Below are positions 1-5,645 of a stretch of 9,938 bases of DNA, in pieces. The first letter of the stretch is position 1, and every line of letters starts with the position of its first letter. The position numbers and the translations under genes are program-made. Origin of the DNA: Oscillospiraceae bacterium (lineage in GTDB: Bacteria > Bacillota > Clostridia > Oscillospirales > Oscillospiraceae); the NCBI GenBank assembly GCA_017480395.1, contig JAFVAS010000107.1:1-9938 (forward strand), written 5' to 3'. A model generated the notes under the pieces. That model made no database searches. It saw nothing but the letters and a program-made list of their open reading frames with translations, and was not told where the DNA came from.

Positions 1-998
1 AGACCACCCGTCCCTTCCTCCGCTCCCGGGAGTTCTGGTGGCAGGAGGGCCACACCATCCACGAGACCGCCGAGGAGGCCGAGGCCGAGACCGAGCAGTA
101 GCTCAACACCTACGCCGACTTCTGCCGGGACGCCCTGGCCATCCCCGTGGTGAAGGGCCGCAAGACCGACAAGGAGAAGTTCGCCGGGGCCGAGGCCACC
201 TACACCATCGAGGCCATGATGAAGGACGGCAAGGCCCTCCAATCCGGCACCAGCCACTTCTTCGGGGACAAGTTCTCCCGGGCCTACGACGTCACCTTCA
301 CCGGCCGGGACAACACCCTGCAATACCCCTTCCAGACCTCCTGGGGCGCCACCACCCGCCTCATCGGCGCGGTCATCATGACCCATGGCGACGACTCCGG
401 CCTGGTGCTGCCGCCGCCCATCGCCCCGATCCAGGTGGTGGTCATCCCGGTGGCCATGCACAAGGAGGGCGTACTGGAGGCCGCCCGCGGCCTGGAGGCG
501 CGCATCCGCGCCCTGGGCGTACGGGTCAAGTGCGACGACTCCGACCAGTCCAACGGCTGGAAGTACAACGAGTATGAGATGAAGGGGGTTCCCCTGCGGG
601 TGGAGATCGGCCCCAAGGACATGGAGAAGGGCCAGTGCGTCATCGCCCGGCGGGACACCGGCGAGAAGTACTTCGTCCCCCTGGAGGAGCTGGAGACCAA
701 GGTGCCCGAGCTGCTGAAGGCCGTGCACACCAACCTCTACGAGTCCGCCAAGGCCCGGCTGGAGGCCAACACCTACACCTGCGAGACCCTGGAGGAGGTC
801 AAGGCCGCCATGGAGCAGCGGGGCGGCTTCGCCGAGACCATGTGGTGCGGCGACCTGGCCTGCGAGCTGGCCATGAAGGAGCAGGCCGGCGTCTCCTCCC
901 GGTGCATGCCCCTGGTGCAGAAGAAGATCGGCGCCTGCAAGTGCGCCGTGTGCGGCAAGCCGGCGGACAAGCACGTCGTCTGGGGCGTGGCGTACTGA
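1..998 (+). pseudogene. proS: Proline--tRNA ligase (ProRS, archaeal/eukaryote-like type), 5'-truncated by window and interrupted by an in-frame TAG
   Basis: Class II aminoacyl-tRNA synthetase that charges tRNA-Pro in the cytoplasm. The reading frame enters at base 3 and runs to TGA at 996-998, about 331 visible codons. Motif 2 is visible near the start (RPFLRSREFWWQEGHT), followed by the ProRS-typical IPVVKGRKTDKEKFAGAEATYT, LQSGTSHFFGDKFSRAYD and a motif 3 region (SWGATTRLIGAVIMTHGDDSGLV). The anticodon-binding domain starts around PIQVVVIPV. The C-terminal cysteine-rich part (WCGDLAC ... CKCAVCGKPA) and terminal WGVAY are as expected for the zinc-containing long C-terminus of this ProRS type. 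Codon 33 of the visible part is TAG (99-101), between ...AETEQ and LNTYADFC..., where relatives I recall carry Met. The frame is intact on both sides, so the lesion is recent, a sequence error or recoded. The break separates motif 2 from motif 3, so neither half should be active alone. GTG codons at 147 and 150 could open a 283-aa ORF but have no ribosome site. Family assignment is very sure; pseudogene status is uncertain because ProRS is normally essential. Confidence 0.85.
99..101 (+). other. In-frame amber (TAG) codon within proS
   Basis: TAG lies in phase with the proS frame on both sides (E-Q-stop-L-N-T-Y). In homologous ProRS proteins recalled from memory, the corresponding residue is usually Met followed by Leu. 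ATG to TAG needs two base changes (or an AT/TA swap), while TTG or CAG to TAG needs only one. TAG serves as the apparent genuine stop of the YlmH-like gene at 9845-9847, so general TAG reassignment is not supported by this window. Confidence 0.9.
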
Positions 999-1186
999 TT
1001 TGATCGAAACAGGCCGCGCCCTTTTCTGCGAGGGGTTTTCTGGTTTTCCTAACATTTACAAAAGATTCATATTTCCGTCACGATTTGGCCGCATTTGTCC
1101 GGTATGATAACCTTGTTCCAAGGGAACAGGAACGAAACACAGACAAATCCCTTCTCTTCTCTCTCTTTCTTTTATTTTCTCTCTCT
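999..1186. other. Intergenic region after proS with small hairpin and polypyrimidine tract
   Basis: No convincing ORF. Contents: a segment at about 1009-1034 resembling one at 5441-5467 (shared CCTTTTCTGCGA core); a hairpin at 1112-1130 (CTTGTTCC / GGAACAGG around an AAG loop, one G-U pair); and an almost pure C/T tract at about 1148-1186 broken by a single A. No good -35/-10 pair was found, so this is probably proS 3' untranslated sequence running into the terminator at 1187. The T-box signature of tRNA-synthetase leaders was not seen. Confidence 0.5.
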
Positions 1187-1231
1187 GGCGCCTCCGGAAG
1201 TCATTCCGGAGGCGCCGCTCTTTTTTCTTTT
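1187..1231 (+). terminator. Strong Rho-independent terminator
   Basis: A perfect 13-bp inverted repeat: GGCGCCTCCGGAA at 1187-1199 pairs with TTCCGGAGGCGCC at 1204-1216 around the loop GTCA. It is followed after GCTC by TTTTTTCTTTT (1221-1231). It separates proS transcription from the marR promoter 25 bp downstream. The 190-nt distance from the proS stop is longer than usual. Confidence 0.92.
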
Positions 1232-1255
1232 CTCCCACTTTTTCCGTCCCGGGGG

Positions 1256-1284
1256 TTGACAGCGGCGGGCAGTTCTGCTATCCT
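1256..1284 (+). promoter_or_regulatory. Sigma-70 type promoter of marR
   Basis: Consensus -35 TTGACA at 1256-1261, a 17-bp spacer, then -10 TATCCT at 1279-1284 (4 of 6 to consensus). The predicted start point near 1291 falls inside the operator-like repeat at 1289-1312. Confidence 0.75.
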
Positions 1285-1288
1285 ATCG

Positions 1289-1312
1289 TTAACCAGTTAT
1301 TTAACCTGTTAT
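1289..1312 (+). promoter_or_regulatory. Tandem operator-like repeat, probable MarR autoregulatory site
   Basis: Two adjacent 12-bp units, TTAACCAGTTAT (1289-1300) and TTAACCTGTTAT (1301-1312), differ at one base. Each contains a short inverted AAC-NN-GTT core, so the array is both a direct repeat and near-palindromic. It begins 5 bp after the -10 and covers the predicted transcription start, the classical place for a dimeric repressor. Binding by the adjacent MarR protein is inference. Confidence 0.65.
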
Positions 1313-1332
1313 CTTTCGAGGGAGGCGAAGCT

Positions 1333-1773
1333 ATGGCCGACTATCCGCCGCTGCGGGACACCGTGTGTCACCTGGTGCATCGGGTGGACTTCCTCCTCAA
1401 CCGGGAGAACGGCCAGGTGCTGGAGCCCTACGGCGTCACCATGTACCAGGCGATGAGCCTGATCTACGTCGCCGACCACGAGGGGGATCACCCCGTCAAC
1501 CAGCGGGAGATCGGGCGCTACACCCAGCTCAGCAACCCCGGCGTGACCAAGCTGGTCTCCGCCCTGGAGCGGCTGGGCCTGCTGGAGCGGCACCACGACG
1601 ACGCCGACGGCAGAAACTGCATCCTGCGCACCACCCCCCTGGGCCGGGAACGCAGCGCCGTCTTTCGCCGGCTGCTGCTGGAGTCCGACGAACATTTGAC
1701 CAGCAATTTGACCAAAGTGGAGCGGGAACAGTTGACGGCCCTGCTCAAAAAGCTTTATAATAAATCTGTATAA
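1333..1773 (+). CDS. MarR-family winged helix-turn-helix transcriptional regulator
   Basis: A 146-aa protein of usual MarR length. The N-terminal helix (about 6-25) would be part of the dimer interface. The helix-turn-helix spans about residues 54-83 (NQREIGRYTQLSNPGVTKLV, then SALERLGLLER). The wing follows at about 84-103, with the family D-x-x-G-R motif (DADGRN) and a TPLGR turn. The C-terminal helices (about 105-146) complete the dimerisation domain. MarR proteins are homodimeric DNA-binding repressors that usually release DNA on binding small acids or phenolics. The start is fixed by GGGAGG at 1320-1325, 7 bp before ATG. The gene follows a promoter with a tandem operator-like repeat and lies 39 bp before a CoA-transferase gene, suggesting auto-repression and control of that gene. 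The ligand (perhaps an acyl-CoA or organic acid) cannot be read from sequence. Confidence 0.92.
   Translation: MADYPPLRDTVCHLVHRVDFLLNRENGQVLEPYGVTMYQAMSLIYVADHEGDHPVNQREIGRYTQLSNPGVTKLVSALERLGLLERHHDDADGRNCILRTTPLGRERSAVFRRLLLESDEHLTSNLTKVEREQLTALLKKLYNKSV
1732..1761 (+). promoter_or_regulatory. Probable internal promoter for the first CoA-transferase, inside the 3' end of marR
   Basis: TTGACG at 1732-1737, an 18-bp spacer, and perfect TATAAT at 1756-1761. This would start transcription near 1768 and give a leader of about 45 nt before ATG 1813. The downstream sequence is A/T-rich, unlike the rest of the locus. It could allow expression independent of the marR operator. Confidence 0.5.
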
Positions 1774-1812
1774 TCAAATTTTTCTAAATTTTTTGTATCA
1801 GGAGGTAAGCCT

Positions 1813-3117
1813 ATGAATTTCGAGCAGCTCTATGAGAGCAAGAAGGGCACCCTGGAGGACGCCCTGACCTATATCCGCAGCCATGACAATGTCTGCCTGG
1901 CCGGCGACTGCAACGAGCCGCTGGTCTTTGCCCGCAATCTCCACAAGATTGCCCCCCGGGTGGTGGACGTCTCCGTCATCAAGGCCCGCACCGGCAACTA
2001 CGACTTCGTCAAGAGCGAGGGCATGAACGGCCACATCAACACCGGCGGCTTCTTCTACGGCCCCGGCTGGGGCGAGGGACACCAGAAGCTGAACACCTCC
2101 CTGATCGTCACCGACCTGCCCGACTACGCCAACTTCGTCGCCGACCACAAGCCCTGCAACGTCTTCGTCGCCTCCGTCACCCCCATGGACGAGAAGGGCA
2201 ACTTCCAGATCGGCCTGTGCATGATGTGGGAGCCGGAGACCTACGCCTCCGTGCTGAAGCAGCCCAACCACCGGGTCATCCTGGAGGTCAACCCCAACCA
2301 GGTCCGGGTCAAGGGCGGCCTGGAGATCAACATCGCCGACGTCACCGCCCTCTACGAGGTGGATGAGCCCCTGCCCCTGATCCCTGCCATGGCCGCCTCC
2401 GACATCGAGGACACCATCGGCGGCAACGTCGCCGAGCTGGTGCACGACGGCGACACCATCCAGCTGGGCATCGGCTCCCTGCCCGACGCCGTGGCCCATC
2501 ATCTGATGGATAAGCACGACCTGGGCCTGCACACCGAGATGTTCACCTCCTCCATGGGCGAGATGATCCGCAAGGGCATCATCACCGGCGAGCGGAAGAA
2601 CTACTACAAGGGCGTCCATGTGGGCTCCTTCGCCGGCGGCGACCGCGCCCTCTATGAGACCATGCGGGACACCCCCACCCTCCGCATCGCCCCGGCCAGC
2701 TACGCCGTCAACCCCATGATCATCATGCAGAACGACAACATGGTGTCCATCAACACCATTCTGGAGATGGATCTGACCGGTCAGGTCTGCTCCGAGTCCA
2801 TCGGCCCCCGGCAGTTCTCCGGCTCCGGCGGCGGCTTCTGCTTCGCCTACGGCGCGCTGCACTCCAAGGGTGGCCGGGGCATCCTGGCCTTCCAGTCCCG
2901 CTCCAAGAAGGGCGTGCCCAAGATCAAGCCCATCCTGACCCCCGGCGCTGTGGTCACCATCCCCCGCAACTATGTGGACTATATCGTCACCGAGTACGGC
3001 GTCGCCCACCTGCGGGGCTGCTCCGTCAAGGAGCGCTGCGAGCAGCTGATCGCCATCGCCCATCCCGACGACCGGGAGGAGCTGCGCAAGCAGGCTCAGG
3101 AGCTGTTCTATCTGTAA
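1813..3117 (+). CDS. Acetyl-CoA hydrolase/transferase family protein (family I CoA-transferase), divergent paralogue
   Basis: A 434-aa cytoplasmic enzyme of the 4-hydroxybutyrate / butyryl-CoA:acetate / acetyl-CoA hydrolase family, which moves CoA between acyl-CoA and a free carboxylate through a glutamyl-CoA intermediate. The two-part fold is evident. The glycine loop LGIGSLPDAV is at residues 218-227, the presumed catalytic glutamate is E242 in GLHTEMF, MDLTGQVCSES is followed by SGSGG at 336-340, and the C-terminal VDYIVTEYGVAHLRG is the family signature. The SGSGG stretch continues with Gly, not the Gln of the second copy (SGSGGQ). The N-terminal half (about 60-110) also lacks the GSKTRAAIDEGRADF-like segment. 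Substrate may therefore differ; propionate, butyrate or a hydroxy acid cannot be separated here. Start set by AGGAGGT at 1801-1807. It follows marR by 39 bp and ends at a strong terminator. It aligns along its length with 4114-5430, so it is an old duplicate, not a recent one. Confidence 0.9.
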   Translation: MNFEQLYESKKGTLEDALTYIRSHDNVCLAGDCNEPLVFARNLHKIAPRVVDVSVIKARTGNYDFVKSEGMNGHINTGGFFYGPGWGEGHQKLNTSLIVTDLPDYANFVADHKPCNVFVASVTPMDEKGNFQIGLCMMWEPETYASVLKQPNHRVILEVNPNQVRVKGGLEINIADVTALYEVDEPLPLIPAMAASDIEDTIGGNVAELVHDGDTIQLGIGSLPDAVAHHLMDKHDLGLHTEMFTSSMGEMIRKGIITGERKNYYKGVHVGSFAGGDRALYETMRDTPTLRIAPASYAVNPMIIMQNDNMVSINTILEMDLTGQVCSESIGPRQFSGSGGGFCFAYGALHSKGGRGILAFQSRSKKGVPKIKPILTPGAVVTIPRNYVDYIVTEYGVAHLRGCSVKERCEQLIAIAHPDDREELRKQAQELFYL

Positions 3118-3135
3118 GCTTCCCCCTGAACCCAC

Positions 3136-3163
3136 AAAGGCCCGCCCGCTGGGCGGGCCTTTT
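3136..3163 (+). terminator. Rho-independent terminator after the first CoA-transferase
   Basis: A perfect 12-bp stem (AAAGGCCCGCCC at 3136-3147 with GGGCGGGCCTTT at 3151-3162), loop GCT, ending in a TTTT run at 3160-3163. The A-run/T-run symmetry could also stop the opposite strand. It lies 19 bp after the stop codon. Confidence 0.9.
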
Positions 3164-3193
3164 CCAATGTGCTCTGCGCCGCAAAGCACACCG

Positions 3194-3234
3194 GTTCTCT
3201 TCTCTTTTCTCCTTTCTCTCTTCCCCACACTCCC
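3194..3234 (+). other. Polypyrimidine tract upstream of tatD
   Basis: An almost uninterrupted C/T run sits between the terminator and tatD, resembling the tract at about 1148-1186 (both contain TTCTCTTCTC). A small imperfect hairpin (GTGCT / AGCAC, 3169-3189) precedes it. No recognisable promoter was found in 3164-3256, although the preceding terminator implies that tatD needs one. Function unknown. Confidence 0.4.
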
Positions 3235-3256
3235 TCGGATCGGAGGCGCATCATCT

Positions 3257-4030
3257 ATGTTATTTGAAACCCACGCCCACTACGACACCCGGCAGTTCGA
3301 CGACGACCGGGACGCGCTGCTGTCCAGCCTGCCCGACCAGGGCGTGGGCTGGGTGGTGGACCCCGGGTGCGACATCGCCTCCTCCCGCAGGGCGGTGGAG
3401 CTGGCCCGGAAATTCCCCCACGTCTACGCCGCCGTGGGCATCCACCCGGAGGACTGCGCCGGCTATTCCGCCGAAGACCTGGCCGCCATCCGGGCCCTTG
3501 CGGTGGAAAACCCGGCCCAGGTGGTGGCCATCGGGGAGATCGGCCTGGACTACTACTGGCCGGAGAACCCCGACCGGGACACCCAGAAGCGTTGCTTCCG
3601 GGATCACCTGGCCCTGGCCCGGGAGCTGGATCTCCCCGCCATCGTCCACAACCGGGAGGCCCACCAGGACTGCCTGTCCATCGTGAAGGAGTTCCCCGGC
3701 GTCCGGGGGGTCTTTCACTGCTACTCCGGCGCGGTGGAGGACGCCAAAACCCTGGTCGCTCTGGGCTGGATGCTGAGCTTCACCGGCTCCGTCACCTATA
3801 AGAACGCCCGCAAGGCCCCGGAGGTCGTCGCCGCCCTCCCCCTGGATCGCATCATGATCGAAACCGACTCCCCCTATCTCGCCCCCGTCCCCGTCCGGGG
3901 CAGGCGCAACGACAGCCGCAACCTGGTCTATATCCGGGACAAAATCGCCGAAATCCGCGGCATCTCCCCCGAGGAGGTGGAGCGGGCCACCACCGAGAAC
4001 GCCCTGCGCTTTTTTGGCCTGGGGGATTGA
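3257..4030 (+). CDS. tatD: TatD-family metal-dependent hydrolase / DNase
   Basis: A 257-aa protein of typical TatD length with a TIM-barrel amidohydrolase-like fold. Family members are cytoplasmic metal-dependent nucleases (3'-5' exonuclease/DNase; some act on D-aminoacyl-tRNA or RNA). All expected ligands are present: H6 and H8 in FETHAHYD, E94 in GEIGLDYYW, H131 in IVHNREAHQD, H154 in FHCYSG, and D204 in ETDSPYLAP. GIHPED and the C-terminal NALRFFGL also match. Start at ATG 3257 is chosen because GGAGG at 3242-3246 lies 10 bp upstream and the protein begins at the usual position. An in-frame ATG at 3167 would add 30 residues translated from the polypyrimidine tract, without a ribosome site. 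The gene lies alone between two CoA-transferase genes, separated by a terminator on one side and a fresh promoter on the other, so a shared pathway is not implied. The exact paralogue (TatD or YcfH/YjjV-like) is not resolved. Confidence 0.93.
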   Translation: MLFETHAHYDTRQFDDDRDALLSSLPDQGVGWVVDPGCDIASSRRAVELARKFPHVYAAVGIHPEDCAGYSAEDLAAIRALAVENPAQVVAIGEIGLDYYWPENPDRDTQKRCFRDHLALARELDLPAIVHNREAHQDCLSIVKEFPGVRGVFHCYSGAVEDAKTLVALGWMLSFTGSVTYKNARKAPEVVAALPLDRIMIETDSPYLAPVPVRGRRNDSRNLVYIRDKIAEIRGISPEEVERATTENALRFFGLGD

Positions 4031-4055
4031 CAATTTCCCCCGCTGCGTCTATCAT
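4027..4055 (+). promoter_or_regulatory. Near-consensus promoter of the second CoA-transferase, overlapping the tatD stop codon
   Basis: TTGACA at 4027-4032, a 17-bp spacer, and TATCAT at 4050-4055 (5 of 6 to consensus). The -35 contains the tatD stop codon (4028-4030). The predicted start near 4062 leaves a leader of about 50 nt. Confidence 0.75.
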
Positions 4056-4065
4056 TGCTTTTGTC

Positions 4066-4104
4066 TGTTAAAGTGTTAATTTTTTGACAATCCTTGCAAG
4101 GAGG
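4066..4104 (+). promoter_or_regulatory. A/T-rich leader with TGTTAA repeats and ribosome site of the second CoA-transferase
   Basis: TGTTAA occurs twice (4066-4071 and 4074-4079) just after the predicted transcription start, loosely resembling the AACC-GTTAT operator of marR. A second TTGACAAT (4084-4091) repeats the -35 region at 4027. The ribosome site AAGGAGG (4098-4104) is 9 bp before ATG 4114 and overlaps the palindrome CCTTGCAAGG (4092-4101). Operator function is speculative; the ribosome site is clear. Confidence 0.4.
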
Positions 4105-4113
4105 CACCGCCCT

Positions 4114-5430
4114 ATGAATTGGAGAGAGATCTATTACCAGCGCACCGTCACCGCCCAGGAGGCCCTGAGCCACATCAAATCCGGTGACCGGGTGGTGCTG
4201 GGCCACGCCTGCGCCGAGCCGATGTACCTGGTGGACGCCATGGTGAACAACGCCGAGGCCTATGAAAATGTGGAGATCGTCCAGATGGTGCCCATGGGCA
4301 ACTGCCGCTATCTCGACCCCGGCATGGAGGAGCACTTCCGCCTCAACGCCATCTTCGTGGGCAGCAAGACCCGCGCCGCCATCGACGAGGGGCGGGCCGA
4401 CTTCACCCCCTGCTCCTTCGCCCGGGTGCCCCGGATGTTCCACTCCTTCCTGCCGGTGGATGTGGCCCTGATCTCCGTCACGCCCCCGGACCGCTATGGC
4501 AACTGCTCCCTGGGCGTCTCGGTGGACTACGCCAAGTGCGCCGTGCAGGAGGCCAAGCTGGTCATCGCCCAGGTCAACGACCGGATGCCCTACACCTATG
4601 GGGACAGCCGCATCCCCGTGGAGAAGATCGATTTCTTTGTGGAGCACTCCGCCCCCCTGCCCGAGATGCGCCCCCACTTCATCAGCGAGGCGGAGCACAA
4701 GATCGGCGAGTACTGCGCCAGCCTGGTGGACGACGGCGACACCCTCCAGCTGGGCATCGGCGCCATCCCCGACGCGGTGCTGAAGTTCCTCCACGACAAG
4801 AAGAACCTCGGCCTCCACTCCGAGCTGCTCAGCGACGGCGTGGTGGATCTGATCGAGTCCGGCGTCATCAACAACTCGGAAAAATCCCTCTTCCCCGGCA
4901 AGAGCATCGCCACCTTCCTGATGGGCACCAAGCGGCTCTATGACTTCGTGGATCACAACCCCGATTTTGAGCTGCACCCCGTGGACGTGGTCAACGCCCC
5001 CAGCGTCATCGCCCAGAACCACCACATGACCTCCATCAACTCCTGCATCCAGGTGGATCTGACGGGGCAGGTCAACTCCGAATCCCTGGGGGAGATGCAG
5101 ATCTCCGGCTCCGGCGGCCAGATGAACTTTGTGGACGGCGCCACCGAGAGCCGCCATGGCAAGAGCATCATCGCCACCACCTCCACCACCCGGGACGGGC
5201 GGCACTCCAAGATCGTCCCAATTCTGGACCCCGGCGCGGCGGTGACCACCATCCGCACCAACGTGGACTATATCATCACCGAGTACGGCATCGCCCGCCT
5301 GACGGGCCGCTCCTTCCGGGAGCGGGCGGTCAGCCTCATCAACATCGCCCACCCCGACTTCCGCCCGGAGCTGATCGACGCCTATGAGCGCCGGTTCCAC
5401 TCCAAATTCCCGGTCCTGGAATTGGAATAA
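4114..5430 (+). CDS. 4-hydroxybutyrate / butyryl-CoA:acetate CoA-transferase-like protein (family I CoA-transferase)
   Basis: A 438-aa cytoplasmic enzyme matching the usual length of the butyryl-CoA:acetate and 4-hydroxybutyrate CoA-transferases, which exchange CoA between acyl-CoA and acetate in the last step of butyrate or aminobutyrate fermentation. The N-terminal domain contains FVGSKTRAAIDEGRADFTP and VDVALISVTPPDRYGNCSLG. The glycine loop LGIGAIPDAV is at 213-222. The presumed catalytic glutamate is E237 in GLHSELLSDGVVDL, essentially the position of the active-site Glu reported for the Clostridium aminobutyricum enzyme (E238, from memory). SGSGGQ is at 331-336, and VDYIITEYGIARLTG lies near the end. 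ATG 4114 is chosen over an in-frame TTG at 4084 because AAGGAGG (4098-4104) precedes it. The gene has its own promoter within the tatD end and stops at a hairpin array. Compared with the copy at 1813-3117 it keeps the canonical GGQ loop, so it is the likelier true acetate-dependent transferase. The precise substrate is not determined. Confidence 0.92.
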   Translation: MNWREIYYQRTVTAQEALSHIKSGDRVVLGHACAEPMYLVDAMVNNAEAYENVEIVQMVPMGNCRYLDPGMEEHFRLNAIFVGSKTRAAIDEGRADFTPCSFARVPRMFHSFLPVDVALISVTPPDRYGNCSLGVSVDYAKCAVQEAKLVIAQVNDRMPYTYGDSRIPVEKIDFFVEHSAPLPEMRPHFISEAEHKIGEYCASLVDDGDTLQLGIGAIPDAVLKFLHDKKNLGLHSELLSDGVVDLIESGVINNSEKSLFPGKSIATFLMGTKRLYDFVDHNPDFELHPVDVVNAPSVIAQNHHMTSINSCIQVDLTGQVNSESLGEMQISGSGGQMNFVDGATESRHGKSIIATTSTTRDGRHSKIVPILDPGAAVTTIRTNVDYIITEYGIARLTGRSFRERAVSLINIAHPDFRPELIDAYERRFHSKFPVLELE

Positions 5431-5432
5431 TA

Positions 5433-5463
5433 TTCTCGAAAAGGCTGACGCCTTTTCTGCGAA
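5433..5463 (+). terminator. Hairpin immediately after the second CoA-transferase
   Basis: GAAAAGGC (5438-5445) pairs with GCCTTTTC (5450-5457) around the loop TGAC, extended by TTC/GAA across a small internal loop. It starts 3 bp after the stop codon. The T-run is inside the stem and no U-tract follows, so termination may be weak or assisted by the next hairpins. Confidence 0.55.
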
Positions 5464-5471
5464 GGGGGATG

Positions 5472-5516
5472 CAGGCCGCTGCAGCGCACTCGCTATGCTC
5501 GCACGTTTGCGGCCTG
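5472..5516. repeat. Inverted repeat, long-loop hairpin
   Basis: CAGGCCGC (5472-5479) and GCGGCCTG (5509-5516) form a perfect 8-bp stem around 29 nt that can fold further. The segment looks like a dispersed intergenic palindromic element rather than a terminator (no T-run). Only one copy is in the window, so its repeat-family status is unproven. Confidence 0.5.
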
Positions 5517-5522
5517 AGAAGA

Positions 5523-5555
5523 GAAAATTCCGAGGCACATGTCCCCGGAATTTTC
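5523..5555 (-). terminator. Terminator-like hairpin, probably serving asnB (also readable on the + strand)
   Basis: GAAAATTCCG (5523-5532) pairs with CGGAATTTTC (5546-5555), a perfect 10-bp stem with a 13-nt loop. Read on the minus strand it is followed by TCTTCTC, so TTTTC-TCTTCTC forms a usable U-rich tail. It lies about 90 nt past the asnB stop. Confidence 0.55.
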
Positions 5556-5569
5556 GTGATCGAACTTTG

Positions 5570-5593
5570 TTCCGCCCGTTGCGACGGGCGGAA
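5570..5593. terminator. GC-rich hairpin between convergent genes
   Basis: TTCCGCCCGT (5570-5579) and ACGGGCGGAA (5584-5593) form a perfect 10-bp stem with loop TGCG, the most stable hairpin of the cluster. Neither side has a clear T-run, so it may act with its neighbour at 5523-5555 as a bidirectional block. Bases 5594-5645 hold nothing recognisable. Confidence 0.5.
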
Positions 5594-5645
5594 TTCGGTG
5601 AAACCCGTCAATCCCCTCCTGTTCCTCAGAAGCGGGCCCTACCCC

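Noticed and set aside
99..101. Pyrrolysine or general TAG recoding
   Set aside because: TAG ends the YlmH-like gene at 9845-9847 where the protein normally ends, and no Pyl genes are visible. Kept only as a test to run.
147..998. Separate 283-aa gene starting at GTG 147 after the proS amber
   Set aside because: No ribosome site, and it would be an incomplete synthetase without motif 2. It is the continuation of proS.
999..1186. T-box or other riboswitch leader
   Set aside because: No T-box signature or known riboswitch core seen, and it is downstream of proS and before a terminator, not upstream of a biosynthetic gene.
1769..1774. TATAAT at the marR stop codon as a -10 element
   Set aside because: No -35 at a proper distance; the TATAAT at 1756-1761 pairs better with TTGACG at 1732.
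1798..3228. 476-aa ORF on the minus strand opposite the first CoA-transferase
   Set aside because: Shadow ORF: GC-rich third positions make antisense frames stop-poor. The product is low-complexity in G, V, D, H and A, and the forward protein is a clear family member.
3167..3256. Upstream ATG start giving tatD a 30-residue N-terminal extension
   Set aside because: It lies a few bases after a terminator and is translated from a polypyrimidine tract with no ribosome site. GGAGG at 3242-3246 supports ATG 3257.
4084..4113. TTG start of the second CoA-transferase
   Set aside because: It precedes the ribosome site AAGGAGG at 4098-4104; ATG 4114 fits the family N-terminus.
3928..5538. 536-aa minus-strand ORF opposite tatD and the second CoA-transferase
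   Set aside because: Same antisense effect. It spans two genes and the hairpin region, and shows no recognisable domain.
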